A DNA stretch of 64,000 bases from Actibacterium ureilyticum (GTDB lineage Bacteria; Pseudomonadota; Alphaproteobacteria; Rhodobacterales; Rhodobacteraceae): positions 248,001 through 312,000 of the forward strand of contig NZ_NSBT01000026.1 in the NCBI RefSeq assembly GCF_002285435.1, read 5' to 3'. Positions 15,642 to 24,234 of this stretch are shown in pieces. The translations under genes and the position numbers were made by a program. The notes beneath the pieces are model-generated. The model was not told the origin of the DNA and searched no databases. It worked only from the letters and a program-made list of their open reading frames with translations. Within the stretch, counting starts at the first letter, position 1. Every line of letters begins with the position of its first letter.

Positions 15642-16802
15642 TCAGTACAGGGTTTGGGTGTTTTCGGTGACGTCGGCCTCGGTGACCTTGCCCCACAGCA
15701 CCTTGTAGACCCAGGCGGTATAGGCCAGGATCAGCGGCATGAAGATCAGCGTCACCACCAGCATGATGAACAGCGTGCGGTGCGAACTGGACGCGTCCCA
15801 CACCGTCAGCGAACTGTTGGCATCCAGCGTCGACGGCAGGATGAACGGGAACATGGTCAGCCCGACGCTGGAGATGATCCCCAGAATGCCCAGCTTGGAC
15901 CACAAAAGCGTCGACACCTCGCGCCCCGCGCGCAGCCCCAGCACCGCCATGGCGATCCCGATGAAGCCCAGGGCGGGCGCGGCCACGATCCAGGGCCGTT
16001 CGCCATAGGCCGCCAGCCACGAGCCGCCGCGCGTCACCTCGTTGTAAAGCGGGTTCGACGGGCCGTTCGGGACGACCGCGCCCAGTGTGAAGCCGTCGAT
16101 GCCCACCGCCAGCCACAGCCCCGCCAGCGCATAGGCGCCCGCGGCCACGATGCCCGCCTTGGTGCCGATGGCGCGGGCGCGCTGGGCGACCGGGCCTTCG
16201 GCTTTCAGCGACAGCCACGCGGCGCCATGCATCAGCAGCATCGACAGCGACACCACACCGGCCAGCAGGGCAAAGGGCCGCAGCAGGCCGATCAGCTTCA
16301 TGATCGCGTTGCCGGGATACATCGGCATCAGATCCTCGGTCAGATAGAACGGCACGCCCAGCAGGACATTGCCCACCGCCACGCCGAACAGCAGCGCCGG
16401 CACCGCGCCCCCGGCAAACAGCGCCCAGTCCCAGCGGCTGCGCCAGGTGGCGCTGTCGCGCTTGGAGCGGTACTTGAACGCCACGGGCCGCACGATGAAA
16501 GCCGCCAGCACCAGGAACATCGCCAGGTAGAAGCCCGAGAAGCTGACCGCGTAAAGCGGCGGCCAGGCGGCAAAAATCGCGCCGCCGCCTAGGATGAACC
16601 AGACCTGGTTGCCCTCCCACACCGGGCCGACCGTGTTGATCGCCACGCGGCGTTCCACATCGGTTTTCGCGACAAAGGGCAGCAGCGCGCCGACCCCCAT
16701 GTCGAACCCGTCGGTCAGGGCAAATCCGATCAGCAGCACGCCCAGAAGGACCCACCAGATCACGCGCAGGATGTCGAAGTCGATCAATTCGAAAAGGACC
16801 AT
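15642..16802 (-). CDS. cydB: Cytochrome bd ubiquinol oxidase subunit II
   Basis: 386 residues, about eight or nine transmembrane segments. Typical blocks are VIWWVLLGVLLIGFALTDGF near the N-terminus, NTVGPVWEGNQVWFILGGGA near 55-74, and the C-terminal AYTAWVYKVLWGKV. CydB pairs with CydA in the high-affinity quinol oxidase that reduces oxygen without proton pumping. It starts 5 bp after cydA. Confidence 0.95.
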   Translation of the reverse strand: MVLFELIDFDILRVIWWVLLGVLLIGFALTDGFDMGVGALLPFVAKTDVERRVAINTVGPVWEGNQVWFILGGGAIFAAWPPLYAVSFSGFYLAMFLVLAAFIVRPVAFKYRSKRDSATWRSRWDWALFAGGAVPALLFGVAVGNVLLGVPFYLTEDLMPMYPGNAIMKLIGLLRPFALLAGVVSLSMLLMHGAAWLSLKAEGPVAQRARAIGTKAGIVAAGAYALAGLWLAVGIDGFTLGAVVPNGPSNPLYNEVTRGGSWLAAYGERPWIVAAPALGFIGIAMAVLGLRAGREVSTLLWSKLGILGIISSVGLTMFPFILPSTLDANSSLTVWDASSSHRTLFIMLVVTLIFMPLILAYTAWVYKVLWGKVTEADVTENTQTLY

Positions 16803-16807
16803 GTCAC

Positions 16808-18424
16808 TTACTCCGCCGGGGTTGTGGTAAAGGGCGATGCGTCATCCGCGCGTCGGCGCAGACGCGCCTCGTGCCGGGATTGCCAGGCCGCGGTTTCGTC
16901 CACGTCCAGATAGGGGCCCTTGCGGATGTATTTCACCATCAGGCTCATCTCGATGATGAACAGGATCGTATAGAACAGCACGAAGCCCGCCAGCGTGATC
17001 AACAGATCCGCCACGCTGAGATGCGAGGCCGACAGCGCCGTCGGCAGCACCCCGTCCACCGTCCAGGGCTGGCGGCCGAATTCGGCCACGAACCAGCCCA
17101 GCTCGGCCGCGATCCAGGGGGTGGGGATGATCGCCACGGCGGCGTAAAGCGACCAGCGCGGGAATTGCATCCGCTTGAACGACGCGCGCCAGAAGAAATA
17201 GGCCATCACCGCGATGAAGCTGAACCCAAGCGCCACCATCAGTCGGAACGCCCAGAACAGCGGCCCGACACCGGGGATGGTGTCATCGGCGGCCATCTGG
17301 ATCTGTGCCTCGGTCGCCTCGCGCGGGTCGTCGACATAGCGTTTCAGCAGCAGCGCAAAGCCCAGGTTCTCGGAATGGGCATCGAACCGTTCGCGGATTT
17401 CGGGGCTGACATCGGTGCGGTCGGCCCGGATGGTCATCAGCGCGTCATAGGCGATCAGCCCGTCGCGGATGCGCTCCTCGGCCTCGGCCACCAGATCGTT
17501 GATGCCGGGGATTTCCTGCGTCAGGCTGCGCGTCCCGATCAGGCCCATGACCCAGGGGATTTCCACCGCATAGTGGGTCTCGCGCGCTTCGCGGTCGGGA
17601 AAGCCGATGGCGGTGAAGGGGGCGGGGGCGTCGTGGGTTTCCCACATCGCCTCGATCGCGGCCAGCTTCATCTTCTGGGTGTGGCTGGCCGAATAGCCGG
17701 ATTCGTCGCCCAGCACCACGACCGACAGGGCCGAGGCAAGGCCAAAGGCCGACGCCACCGCAATCGACCGCCGCGCCAGATCCTTGTGCCGGTCCTGCAG
17801 CAGGTAAAGCGCCGACACGCCCAGCACGAAGACGCTGGCGGTCACGTAACCGGCCGAAACCGTGTGCACGAATTTGGCCTGCGCGACCTCGTTGAACAGC
17901 ACCTCGAAGAAGCTGGTCATTTCCATGCGCATCGTGTCGGGGTTGAATTCCGCGCCCACGGGGTTCTGCATCCAGCCATTGGCGATCAGGATCCACAGCG
18001 CGGAAAAGTTCGAGCCGATGGCCACCAGCCAGGCGACCACCGCGTGCTGCACCTTGGAAAGCTTGTCCCAGCCAAAGAAGAACAGCCCGACAAACGTGGC
18101 CTCAAGGAAAAAGGCCATCAGGCCCTCGATCGCCAGCGGCGCGCCGAAGATGTCACCGACATAGTGGCTGTAATAGGACCAGTTCATCCCGAACTGGAAT
18201 TCCATCGTGATGCCGGTGGCGACCCCCAGGACGAAGTTGATCCCGAACAGCGTGCCCCAGAATTTCGTCATCTGCCGCCAGATGGGGCGGTTTGTCATGA
18301 CATAGACGGTCTCCATGATCGCGACGAGGATCGACAGACCCAGCGTCAGCGGCACGAAGAGAAAGTGATACATGGCCGTCATCGCAAATTGCAGGCGCGA
18401 CAGCTCGACCAGACCGATCTCCAT
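16808..18424 (-). CDS. cydA: Cytochrome bd ubiquinol oxidase subunit I
   Basis: 538 residues. His20 in LQFAMTAMYHFLF is the expected haem ligand; later ligands lie in KFVHTVSAGY and FWAFRLMVALG. The GRQPW block is present. The quinol-binding loop is long, as in the E. coli oxidase. CydA carries the quinol site and all three haems. Start chosen at the ATG after AAGGAGCCC, giving MEIGLVELSRLQFAMTAMYH. An FNR-type box and a palindrome precede it. cydC lies upstream on the same strand, but the 124-bp gap with these sites suggests a separate promoter. Confidence 0.95.
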   Translation of the reverse strand: MEIGLVELSRLQFAMTAMYHFLFVPLTLGLSILVAIMETVYVMTNRPIWRQMTKFWGTLFGINFVLGVATGITMEFQFGMNWSYYSHYVGDIFGAPLAIEGLMAFFLEATFVGLFFFGWDKLSKVQHAVVAWLVAIGSNFSALWILIANGWMQNPVGAEFNPDTMRMEMTSFFEVLFNEVAQAKFVHTVSAGYVTASVFVLGVSALYLLQDRHKDLARRSIAVASAFGLASALSVVVLGDESGYSASHTQKMKLAAIEAMWETHDAPAPFTAIGFPDREARETHYAVEIPWVMGLIGTRSLTQEIPGINDLVAEAEERIRDGLIAYDALMTIRADRTDVSPEIRERFDAHSENLGFALLLKRYVDDPREATEAQIQMAADDTIPGVGPLFWAFRLMVALGFSFIAVMAYFFWRASFKRMQFPRWSLYAAVAIIPTPWIAAELGWFVAEFGRQPWTVDGVLPTALSASHLSVADLLITLAGFVLFYTILFIIEMSLMVKYIRKGPYLDVDETAAWQSRHEARLRRRADDASPFTTTPAE

Positions 18425-18450
18425 TTTGGGCTCCTTCGAACGCAGTAATT

Positions 18451-18467
18451 CCGCATCGGCGATGCGG
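18451..18467. promoter_or_regulatory. Palindrome CCGCAT-N5-ATGCGG upstream of cydA
   Basis: The arms CCGCAT (18451-18456) and ATGCGG (18462-18467) are perfect, and flanking TAAT/ATTA (18446-18471) extends the dyad. It lies about where transcription would start for an FNR-activated cydA promoter, so a bound protein would block it. The same CGCAT-N5-ATGCG core occurs in the cydD/Rrf2 intergenic region at 21906. The divergent Rrf2 protein is the likeliest ligand. Confidence 0.55.
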
Positions 18468-18505
18468 ATTAACTGCGGGAATAGGCGAAACCCGTGAAGC
18501 GCGTT

Positions 18506-18519
18506 TTGATCTGGGTCAA
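18506..18519. promoter_or_regulatory. FNR/FnrL box upstream of cydA
   Basis: TTGAT-CTGG-GTCAA matches the FNR consensus TTGAT-N4-ATCAA with one substitution. It is centred about 88 bp upstream of the cydA start. If it acts at -41.5, transcription would start near 18471, with a -10-like TATTCC (18483-18478 on the minus strand) correctly spaced. This would induce cydABX at low oxygen. Confidence 0.75.
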
Positions 18520-18548
18520 AAACCGACATCAAAGATGCAGATTATTCG

Positions 18549-20207
18549 TCACCTTGGCGTGGGTGGCGGCGCCAGCGCGATGCAGCGGTCGGCGAAATCG
18601 GTTTCCTCGGGGCGGTGGGCGGCCATCAGGATCGCCGCATCGGGCAGGGCGATGCGAATCCCCCCCAGCACCGCGCGGGCGGTGGGGGCGTCCAGCCCCT
18701 CGGTCGGTTCGTCCAGCAGCAGAACGCGCGGGCGGCGCAGCAGGGCGCGCGCCAGCACCAGCCGCCGCGCCTCGCCCCCCGACAGGCCCGCGCCGCGAAA
18801 ACCCAGGGGCGCCGTCAGCCCGCCCTTGTCGCGGATGGTCCGGTCCAGGCAGGTGGCGCGCAACGCGGCCCAAAGCGTGGCGTCATCGGCGCCGGTATCG
18901 GCCAGACGCAGGTTTTCGGCGATGGTGCCCGCGATCAGCGCATGACGCTGCGGCACCATCGCGATCAGGGCCGTGCGCGTTGCCTCGGGCAGGGTTGCGA
19001 TGGCGATGCCGCCCAGGTCGATCGCGCCGCCATCGGGCGCGATCTGCCCGGCGGCCATCAGCAGGACGGTGCTTTTGCCGCAGCCGCTGCGCCCGGTCAG
19101 GGCGATGGTTTCGCCCGGTTGCAGGGTGAACTCCAGCGGCGCGAACAGCGCGCGGGTGCCGCGCCGCGCGGTCAGGGCGCGGGCGCTCAGCGCGCCGCCT
19201 GTGGGCGCGGGGGCCGGGTCCGGCGCGGGCGCGTCGGCGGGGCGCAGCGCGGGCAGCACCCGGCGGGCGGCGGGGATCATGCGGCCGATCTCGGTCAGGG
19301 CCCGGCGCACCGGCGCCACGGTTTCCGACAGCGCCAGCGCGGCAAAGACCCCAATGGCGGCTTGCGCCGGTGTGATCTGCCCCGCCTGTGCCAGATCCGC
19401 CCCCAGACCCAGCGCCAGCGCCGTCACCGCCACCCCGGCCAGGTCCAGCGCCGCCCCCATCCGGGTTTCGGTGCGGTCCAGCGCCGATTGGGCTTCGGCG
19501 TGATAGCGGGCGGCGGCGTCGGCGCGGTCCTGTGCGTGGCCCATGCGGCCAAAGACGACCAGCTCGTCACGCGTGGCGATCAGGTCGATCAGGCGGCTGC
19601 GCAGCGCCTGCATCCCGCTTTCGGCCCGGCGCGAGGGGCGGCGCGCAAGCCATTGACCAACCACGAAAATCACGCTGGGCAACAGCCCATAGCCAAGCGC
19701 CAGCACCAGCGCCACGCGCGCATCGACCAGCCACCAGACGACCAGCGCGGTGCCCGCGATCACCGCCAGCCCGGCCAGCCCCGGCAGCATCAGCCGCAGC
19801 GCGACCCCGTCCAGCGCGTCGATATCCGCCGTCACCCGGTTCAGGAACGCATTGGCCCGCAGCCGCTCCAGGCTGCGATAGGGCGCGCGGGTCAGCCCCT
19901 GCAACAGCCGCACGCGCAACCGCGACAGGGCGCGCAGCGTCGCGTCATGGGTCGCCAGACGCTCGCCATAGCGGGCGGCGGTGCGCCCCAGCGCCAGGAA
20001 CCGCACCATGGCCGAGGGGGCAAAGACGTTGAACACCGTGCCCAGCCCGATCAGCCCCGCCGCGGCGGCCGCGGTGATGAACCAGCCCGACAGCGCCAGC
20101 AGTGCCACGCCCATCACCAGAACCGTGGCCGCCAGCGCAAACCCGCGGGCAAAGGCACGGCCCTCGCCCGTCAGCAGCAGGCGCATGATCTGGCACAGGT
20201 GCTTCAT
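18549..20207 (-). CDS. cydC: Thiol reductant ABC exporter subunit CydC
   Basis: 552 residues with an N-terminal six-helix transmembrane domain and a C-terminal ABC ATPase domain: Walker A GRSGCGKST near 370, signature LSGGEARRLVLARALL, and Walker B VLLLDEPTEGLD. CydC pairs with CydD to export glutathione or cysteine to the periplasm, needed for cytochrome bd maturation. It overlaps cydD by 4 bp (ATGA). Order on the minus strand is cydD, cydC, cydA, cydB, cydX. Confidence 0.9.
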   Translation of the reverse strand: MKHLCQIMRLLLTGEGRAFARGFALAATVLVMGVALLALSGWFITAAAAAGLIGLGTVFNVFAPSAMVRFLALGRTAARYGERLATHDATLRALSRLRVRLLQGLTRAPYRSLERLRANAFLNRVTADIDALDGVALRLMLPGLAGLAVIAGTALVVWWLVDARVALVLALGYGLLPSVIFVVGQWLARRPSRRAESGMQALRSRLIDLIATRDELVVFGRMGHAQDRADAAARYHAEAQSALDRTETRMGAALDLAGVAVTALALGLGADLAQAGQITPAQAAIGVFAALALSETVAPVRRALTEIGRMIPAARRVLPALRPADAPAPDPAPAPTGGALSARALTARRGTRALFAPLEFTLQPGETIALTGRSGCGKSTVLLMAAGQIAPDGGAIDLGGIAIATLPEATRTALIAMVPQRHALIAGTIAENLRLADTGADDATLWAALRATCLDRTIRDKGGLTAPLGFRGAGLSGGEARRLVLARALLRRPRVLLLDEPTEGLDAPTARAVLGGIRIALPDAAILMAAHRPEETDFADRCIALAPPPTPR

Positions 20208-21847
20208 CCCCGATCCTCCAGCCGGATCTCGCGCCCCAGCCGGGCGATCAGGCGCGGATCATGGGTCGCGGCGATCAGCGTGCCGCCCTGTTCGACAAAG
20301 CGCAGCAGCCCGTCGACGATGTCCTGCGCGGTCTGGGCGTCCAGATCGGCGGTCGGTTCGTCGGCCAGCAGCAGCGCCGGGCGGCCATGCAGCGCGCGGG
20401 CCAGCATCACGCGCCGCGCCTCGCCCCCCGAAAGGCCCGCGCCACGTTCGCCCAGAACGGTCAGATCGCCGCGCGGCAGGGTGTCGATCACCGGGGTGAC
20501 CCGCGCGGTGTCCAGCACATCGGGGCGCAGCGGCGCGCCGAAGCCGATATTGTGGCGCAGCGAGCGGTCCAGGAAATGCGGCGCCTGCGGCATCCAGCCC
20601 AGAGCCGCGCGCCAGGCATCGGCATTGCCCCCGTCCAGGGCCGTGTCGCCGCACAGAATCCGGCCCTGGGCCGGCGGCTCCAACCCCGCCAGCAGCCGCA
20701 GCAGGGTGGTCTTGCCCACACCGCTGGGCCCTGTCAGCGCCAGGCTTTCGCCGGGTGCGATGTCCAGATCGGGATAGGCGATCCGCCGCGGGCCGCACTG
20801 CACCGCCAGCGCGCGCGTGGACAGCCCGGCAAAGGGCCGCGCCACCGCGCCATGACCCGAGCCGATCAGCCCCGCACGGTCCTGATCGCGCCAACGGTCC
20901 AGCTCCTCGGTCACCGCGTCGGCGGCGGATTTGTCGTGCCAGGCGGCGGCCAGATCGCGCAGCGGCTGGAAATAGTCGGGCGCAAGCAGCAACAGGAAGA
21001 TCCCGGCAAATGGCGACAGCGGGCTGCCCCATGTGCCCCAGCCGATCTCGCCCAACAGCGCAAAGCCGACCCAGACCGCGACCATTGCCACACCCAGCGC
21101 GGCAAACAGCTCCAACACGGTCGATGACAGGAACGCGATGCGCAGCACCGCCATGGTGCGGCCGCGCAGGTTGTCCGAGGCTTCCGCGAAGCCCGCGATC
21201 ACCGGCGGCGCCGCCCCGATCAGCCGCAGATCGGACAGCGCGGCCAGCCGGTCCACCAACAGATCGCTCAGCGCGCCGATCTCGACCATCTGCCGCGCGC
21301 TGGCCTCTTTCGCGGCCCAGCCCACCAGCGCCATGAAGACCGGGATCAGCGGCCCCGCCATCAGCAGCACCGCCGCCACCGCCCAGGAATGCCAGGCCGC
21401 AATCGCCAGGATCACCGGCGGCAGCACCATCACCCGCAGCCGCGCCGGGCGATAGCGCATCAGGAACGGCCGCAGCGCCTCTGTCTTTTCGGCCGCCAGC
21501 GCCGCGATGGCGCCCGCACCCCCCAGGGACGAGGGCAGGGCGGTCGCGGCCTCGGCGGCGATCACCTCGGCGCGCAGGGCCGCGATCCGGGCGGTGGCCG
21601 CCGCGCTCAACGCGTCCTGCGCCCGCGCATTCAACAGCGCCCGCAGCCCGCCCAGACCGGCAAAGATCGCGGCCATCAGCAGCGGCGCGCTGTCGCGCCC
21701 CGCCAGCAGCGCGGCCAGCACCCAGGCAATCACCGCCGCCTGCGGCAGCCACACCAGACTGGCCGCGACATGCAGCATGCCCCCCAGCCCGCCCGCGCGT
21801 CCGGGTGCCCCGCCATTCGTGTCGCTCATGTTCTGCTCGCCGGTCAT
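20204..21847 (-). CDS. cydD: Thiol reductant ABC exporter subunit CydD
   Basis: 547 residues from ATG 21847; an in-frame ATG at 21829 is an alternative. Neither has a strong ribosome binding site. Six predicted transmembrane helices precede an ABC ATPase domain: Walker A GPSGVGKTT near 370, signature LSGGEARRVMLARAL, and Walker B LLLADEPTADLD. It is the first gene of the cyd group and is divergent from the Rrf2 regulator. An FNR-type box and palindrome lie in the shared 104-bp gap. Confidence 0.9.
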   Translation of the reverse strand: MTGEQNMSDTNGGAPGRAGGLGGMLHVAASLVWLPQAAVIAWVLAALLAGRDSAPLLMAAIFAGLGGLRALLNARAQDALSAAATARIAALRAEVIAAEAATALPSSLGGAGAIAALAAEKTEALRPFLMRYRPARLRVMVLPPVILAIAAWHSWAVAAVLLMAGPLIPVFMALVGWAAKEASARQMVEIGALSDLLVDRLAALSDLRLIGAAPPVIAGFAEASDNLRGRTMAVLRIAFLSSTVLELFAALGVAMVAVWVGFALLGEIGWGTWGSPLSPFAGIFLLLLAPDYFQPLRDLAAAWHDKSAADAVTEELDRWRDQDRAGLIGSGHGAVARPFAGLSTRALAVQCGPRRIAYPDLDIAPGESLALTGPSGVGKTTLLRLLAGLEPPAQGRILCGDTALDGGNADAWRAALGWMPQAPHFLDRSLRHNIGFGAPLRPDVLDTARVTPVIDTLPRGDLTVLGERGAGLSGGEARRVMLARALHGRPALLLADEPTADLDAQTAQDIVDGLLRFVEQGGTLIAATHDPRLIARLGREIRLEDRG

Positions 21848-21885
21848 TCGTCCGCTTGCCCTAGAGCATATCGAAACGGCAAAAC

Positions 21886-21899
21886 CTGATCTGGATCAA
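21886..21899. promoter_or_regulatory. FNR-type box between cydD and the Rrf2 gene
   Basis: CTGAT-CTGG-ATCAA differs from the FNR consensus TTGAT-N4-ATCAA only at its first base. It is centred about 45 bp from the cydD start and 60 bp from the Rrf2 start, so it could serve either direction. The central CTGG is shared with the cydA box. Confidence 0.65.
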
Positions 21900-21905
21900 A
21901 GAAAA

Positions 21906-21922
21906 TCGCATCTGGCATGCGA
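21906..21922. promoter_or_regulatory. Palindrome TCGCAT-N5-ATGCGA between cydD and the Rrf2 gene
   Basis: Perfect arms TCGCAT (21906-21911) and ATGCGA (21917-21922). The core CGCAT-N5-ATGCG is the same as upstream of cydA. It lies 30 bp before the Rrf2 start codon, as expected for autoregulation, and 59 bp from the cydD start. Confidence 0.55.
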
Positions 21923-21951
21923 AATATGGGGTCCGGCATAAGAGGGGCCCG

Positions 21952-22428
21952 ATGCGTCTGACGACCCGAACCAACCTTGCCGCGCGTGTTCTGATGTTCT
22001 GCGCGGTCAATGACGATGGATATGTGCGCACCGCCGATATCGCGCGGCGCTGCAACGCGTCGACCAACCATGTCGCCCGCGTGGTCCAGCAATTGCAGGC
22101 CAAGGGCTATCTGGAAACCCTGCGCGGGCGCAGCGGTGGCATGCGGCTGGCCAGACCGCCCGAGCGGATTTCCATCGGCGCGGTCTTTCGCCTGTTCGAA
22201 ACCGATATCCCCATCGCCGAATGTTTCGACCCGGCCCAGAACACCTGTCCGCTGGCCGCCACCTGCCGCCTGCGCAGCTATGTTACCCGCGCGCTCGAGG
22301 CGTTCTATCACGAGCTCGACCTGATCACGCTCGAGGATCTGGTGCGCGGCAATTGCGGGCTGACCGACCTGCTGGCGCTGCACCCGGGGGTGGGCGGTTC
22401 GTGCCGGGGCGCGGTCAGCGGCGCGTGA
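21952..22428 (+). CDS. Rrf2-family regulator, NsrR-like
   Basis: 158 residues. N-terminal winged helix (ADIARRCNASTNHVARVVQQL near 28-48) and a three-cysteine iron-sulfur motif at Cys91, Cys99 and Cys105 (C-x7-C-x5-C), close to that of NsrR. A cluster would let it sense NO or redox state. It is divergent from cydDC, and the shared palindromes suggest it controls the cyd genes, which would be sensible because cytochrome bd resists NO. The target set is inferred from position only. Confidence 0.8.
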   Translation: MRLTTRTNLAARVLMFCAVNDDGYVRTADIARRCNASTNHVARVVQQLQAKGYLETLRGRSGGMRLARPPERISIGAVFRLFETDIPIAECFDPAQNTCPLAATCRLRSYVTRALEAFYHELDLITLEDLVRGNCGLTDLLALHPGVGGSCRGAVSGA

Positions 22429-22456
22429 TCCGCGCGCCCCGGCGGTGGGGCAGGGG

Positions 22457-22885
22457 CTACAGGATCTCGGTCTCGACCTCTATATTGCCCTGCGTGGCGT
22501 TGGAATAGGGGCAGATGAAATGGCCCCGCTCGACGATCTTCTCGACCACCGCGCGGTCGGTGCCCGGCATCCGCACGGCCAGCCGGACCTTCAGCCCGAA
22601 ACCGCCATCGCTGCGCGGGCCGATCCCCACATGCGCATCGACCGTCGCGTCCTCGGGCACGGTGCCCAGCTTCTCGCTCTGGGCGGCAAAGCGCATCGCG
22701 CCCAAATAACAGGCGGCATAGCCCAGGGCGAACAGCTCTTCGGGATTGTGGCCCGCGCCCGACCCGCCCAGCTCCTCGGGGCTGGTCATCGTCACGGTCA
22801 GCATGCCGGATTTCAGCGCCGCCAGCCCGTTGCGGCCGCCCCCCTGGGCACGGGCTTCGGTCCAGTATTTGGTATCGACAGACAT
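22457..22885 (-). CDS. ohr: Organic hydroperoxide resistance protein Ohr
   Basis: 142 residues, of the OsmC/Ohr fold. Both catalytic cysteines are present: Cys59 in GYAACYLG and Cys125 in HFICPYSNATQGN. Ohr reduces organic and fatty-acid hydroperoxides using lipoylated proteins as reductant. It is divergent from ohrR across 104 bp holding two operator-like dyads. Confidence 0.93.
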   Translation of the reverse strand: MSVDTKYWTEARAQGGGRNGLAALKSGMLTVTMTSPEELGGSGAGHNPEELFALGYAACYLGAMRFAAQSEKLGTVPEDATVDAHVGIGPRSDGGFGLKVRLAVRMPGTDRAVVEKIVERGHFICPYSNATQGNIEVETEIL

Positions 22886-22901
22886 GTCATTTCCTTTGTG
22901 T

Positions 22902-22984
22902 GCGATTTAATTGCGTACCATTTATATGGGCCGCGCCGCCACGCCGTCAATCTCTTGCAAAACAATCGCGCACGATTTAAATCG
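22902..22984. promoter_or_regulatory. Two OhrR operator-like dyads between ohr and ohrR
   Basis: GCGATTTAATTGCG (22902-22915) lies near ohr, and the perfect dyad CGATTTAAATCG (22973-22984) ends 5 bp before the ohrR start codon. Both share GATTTAA. OhrR repressors bind AT-rich dyads of this type, and placement beside each start suits repression of ohr and autoregulation. Confidence 0.6.
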
Positions 22985-22989
22985 GACCC

Positions 22990-23445
22990 ATGCCCCTTGC
23001 CCCCGCCGACATGCTCTGTTTCAGCCTCTATTCCGCGTCCCACGCGATGCAACAGGTCTATCGCCCGCTGCTGGATGCGCTGGGCATCACCTATCCGCAA
23101 TATCTGGTGCTCAGCACGCTCTGGTCCGCCGATGGCGCGCTGACGGTCAAGGGGATCGGCCAAGAGCTTCACCTGGATTCCAGCACCCTCACCCCGCTCC
23201 TGAAACGGATGGAGGCTGCCGGCCTCGTCACCCGCCGCCGCGACCCCAAGGACGAACGTCAGGTGCGCGTGGCGCTCAGCGATGCGGGCCGCGCGCTTCA
23301 GGCGCAGGCGGCACCTGTCCAGGCCTGCATCCTGTCCAGCACCGGCCTCAGCACCGTGGCCGCCGCGCGCCTGCGCGACCAGATCATCGCGCTGGCCGAC
23401 CGGCTGCGCGACCCCGACCGCCAGAGCCCGCCGGATACCGCCTGA
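22990..23445 (+). CDS. ohrR: MarR-family peroxide-sensing repressor OhrR
   Basis: 151 residues with a MarR winged helix ([23 protein letters not shown] near 52-74). The reactive Cys10 sits in MLCFSLYSA, as in OhrR proteins, and a second Cys lies near residue 110, so it is likely of the two-cysteine type. Oxidation by organic hydroperoxides would release it from DNA and induce ohr. It is divergent from ohr. A repeat element follows its stop. Confidence 0.9.
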   Translation: MPLAPADMLCFSLYSASHAMQQVYRPLLDALGITYPQYLVLSTLWSADGALTVKGIGQELHLDSSTLTPLLKRMEAAGLVTRRRDPKDERQVRVALSDAGRALQAQAAPVQACILSSTGLSTVAAARLRDQIIALADRLRDPDRQSPPDTA

Positions 23446-23458
23446 TCACCGCACGCGG

Positions 23459-23510
23459 CCTTCTTCTTGGCCGAAATACTCCGCGGGGTCCGGGGGCGCG
23501 CAGCCCCCGG
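23459..23510 (+). repeat. Dispersed CTTCTTCTTGG/hairpin repeat, copy 3
   Basis: Best-preserved copy: CCTTCTTCTTGG, CCGAAATACT, then CCGGGGGC (23490-23497) pairing with GCCCCCGG (23503-23510). It lies between the convergent ohrR and hutC genes, 13 bp after the ohrR stop, a place where a terminator would be useful. Confidence 0.8.
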
Positions 23511-23532
23511 CCGCCGGGGCCTGGCGCGCCGC

Positions 23533-24234
23533 TCAGCTTTGGGTCAGCAGCTGGTATCCGGGCGTCGTGATTGCCTTGACGGTGGTGATGGGGGCGGCGT
23601 CGATCCAGGTCGTCCGCTCGATCACGAACAGCGCCGCGCCGGTGTCGGTCTGCAGCAGCTCGGCGGTCTGCGGGTCGGCCGAGATCGCATAAAACCGCAG
23701 ATCGCAGCGGTTATAGGGCTTGTTCAGCACCAGCCACTCATTCGCGCTCTGGGCGCTCAGGTCGACATCGCGGATCTCGGGTGCGGTGCGCAGGCTGATC
23801 CAGCGATCCTCCAGGATATAGGGGCGGCCGTCGGACAGGTGCAGCGCCTCGACCCGCAGCATCGGTTCCGGCTCGGTCAGCTCGAACGTGGCCAGCACGC
23901 TGCGGGGGGCATCGGTCGCGGTGCGCCGGATCAGCTGGTGGCCATAGCGCCCGCCCTTCTGTTCGACCTCGCGCCGGGTGATGGGAATGTCCAGCGTCGC
24001 GCGGGTGACCGGCTCGGACCGCACCCGCGTGCCGCCCTTGCGCCGCCGTTCCACCAGCCCGCTATCCGACAGGTCCTGCATCGCCCGCTGCACGGTCGAG
24101 CGGGCACAGTTCATCTCGACCGCGATATCGGCATCGCGGGGCAGGCGGTCGCCGGGGCCATAGCGCCCGGCCAGGATCGCATCGTGGATCTCGTCACGAA
24201 CGTCTTTCCAGGACAGGCGATTGGCGTGCGTCAT
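23533..24234 (-). CDS. hutC: Histidine utilisation repressor HutC
   Basis: 233 residues. GntR winged helix (DEIHDAILAGRYGPGDRLPR then AVEMNCARSTVQRAM) and a C-terminal UTRA domain. HutC represses hut genes until urocanate binds. The start was chosen at the ATG in the ATGA overlap with hutF, giving MTHANRLSWKDVRDEIHDAI. It is co-transcribed with hutF and probably binds the dyad in the hutF-hutI gap. Confidence 0.88.
   Translation of the reverse strand: MTHANRLSWKDVRDEIHDAILAGRYGPGDRLPRDADIAVEMNCARSTVQRAMQDLSDSGLVERRRKGGTRVRSEPVTRATLDIPITRREVEQKGGRYGHQLIRRTATDAPRSVLATFELTEPEPMLRVEALHLSDGRPYILEDRWISLRTAPEIRDVDLSAQSANEWLVLNKPYNRCDLRFYAISADPQTAELLQTDTGAALFVIERTTWIDAAPITTVKAITTPGYQLLTQS

Noticed and set aside
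16808-18424. Possible cyanide-insensitive oxidase (CioA) instead of CydA
   Set aside because: The long quinol-binding loop and the adjacent cydDC and cydX genes favour the CydA type.
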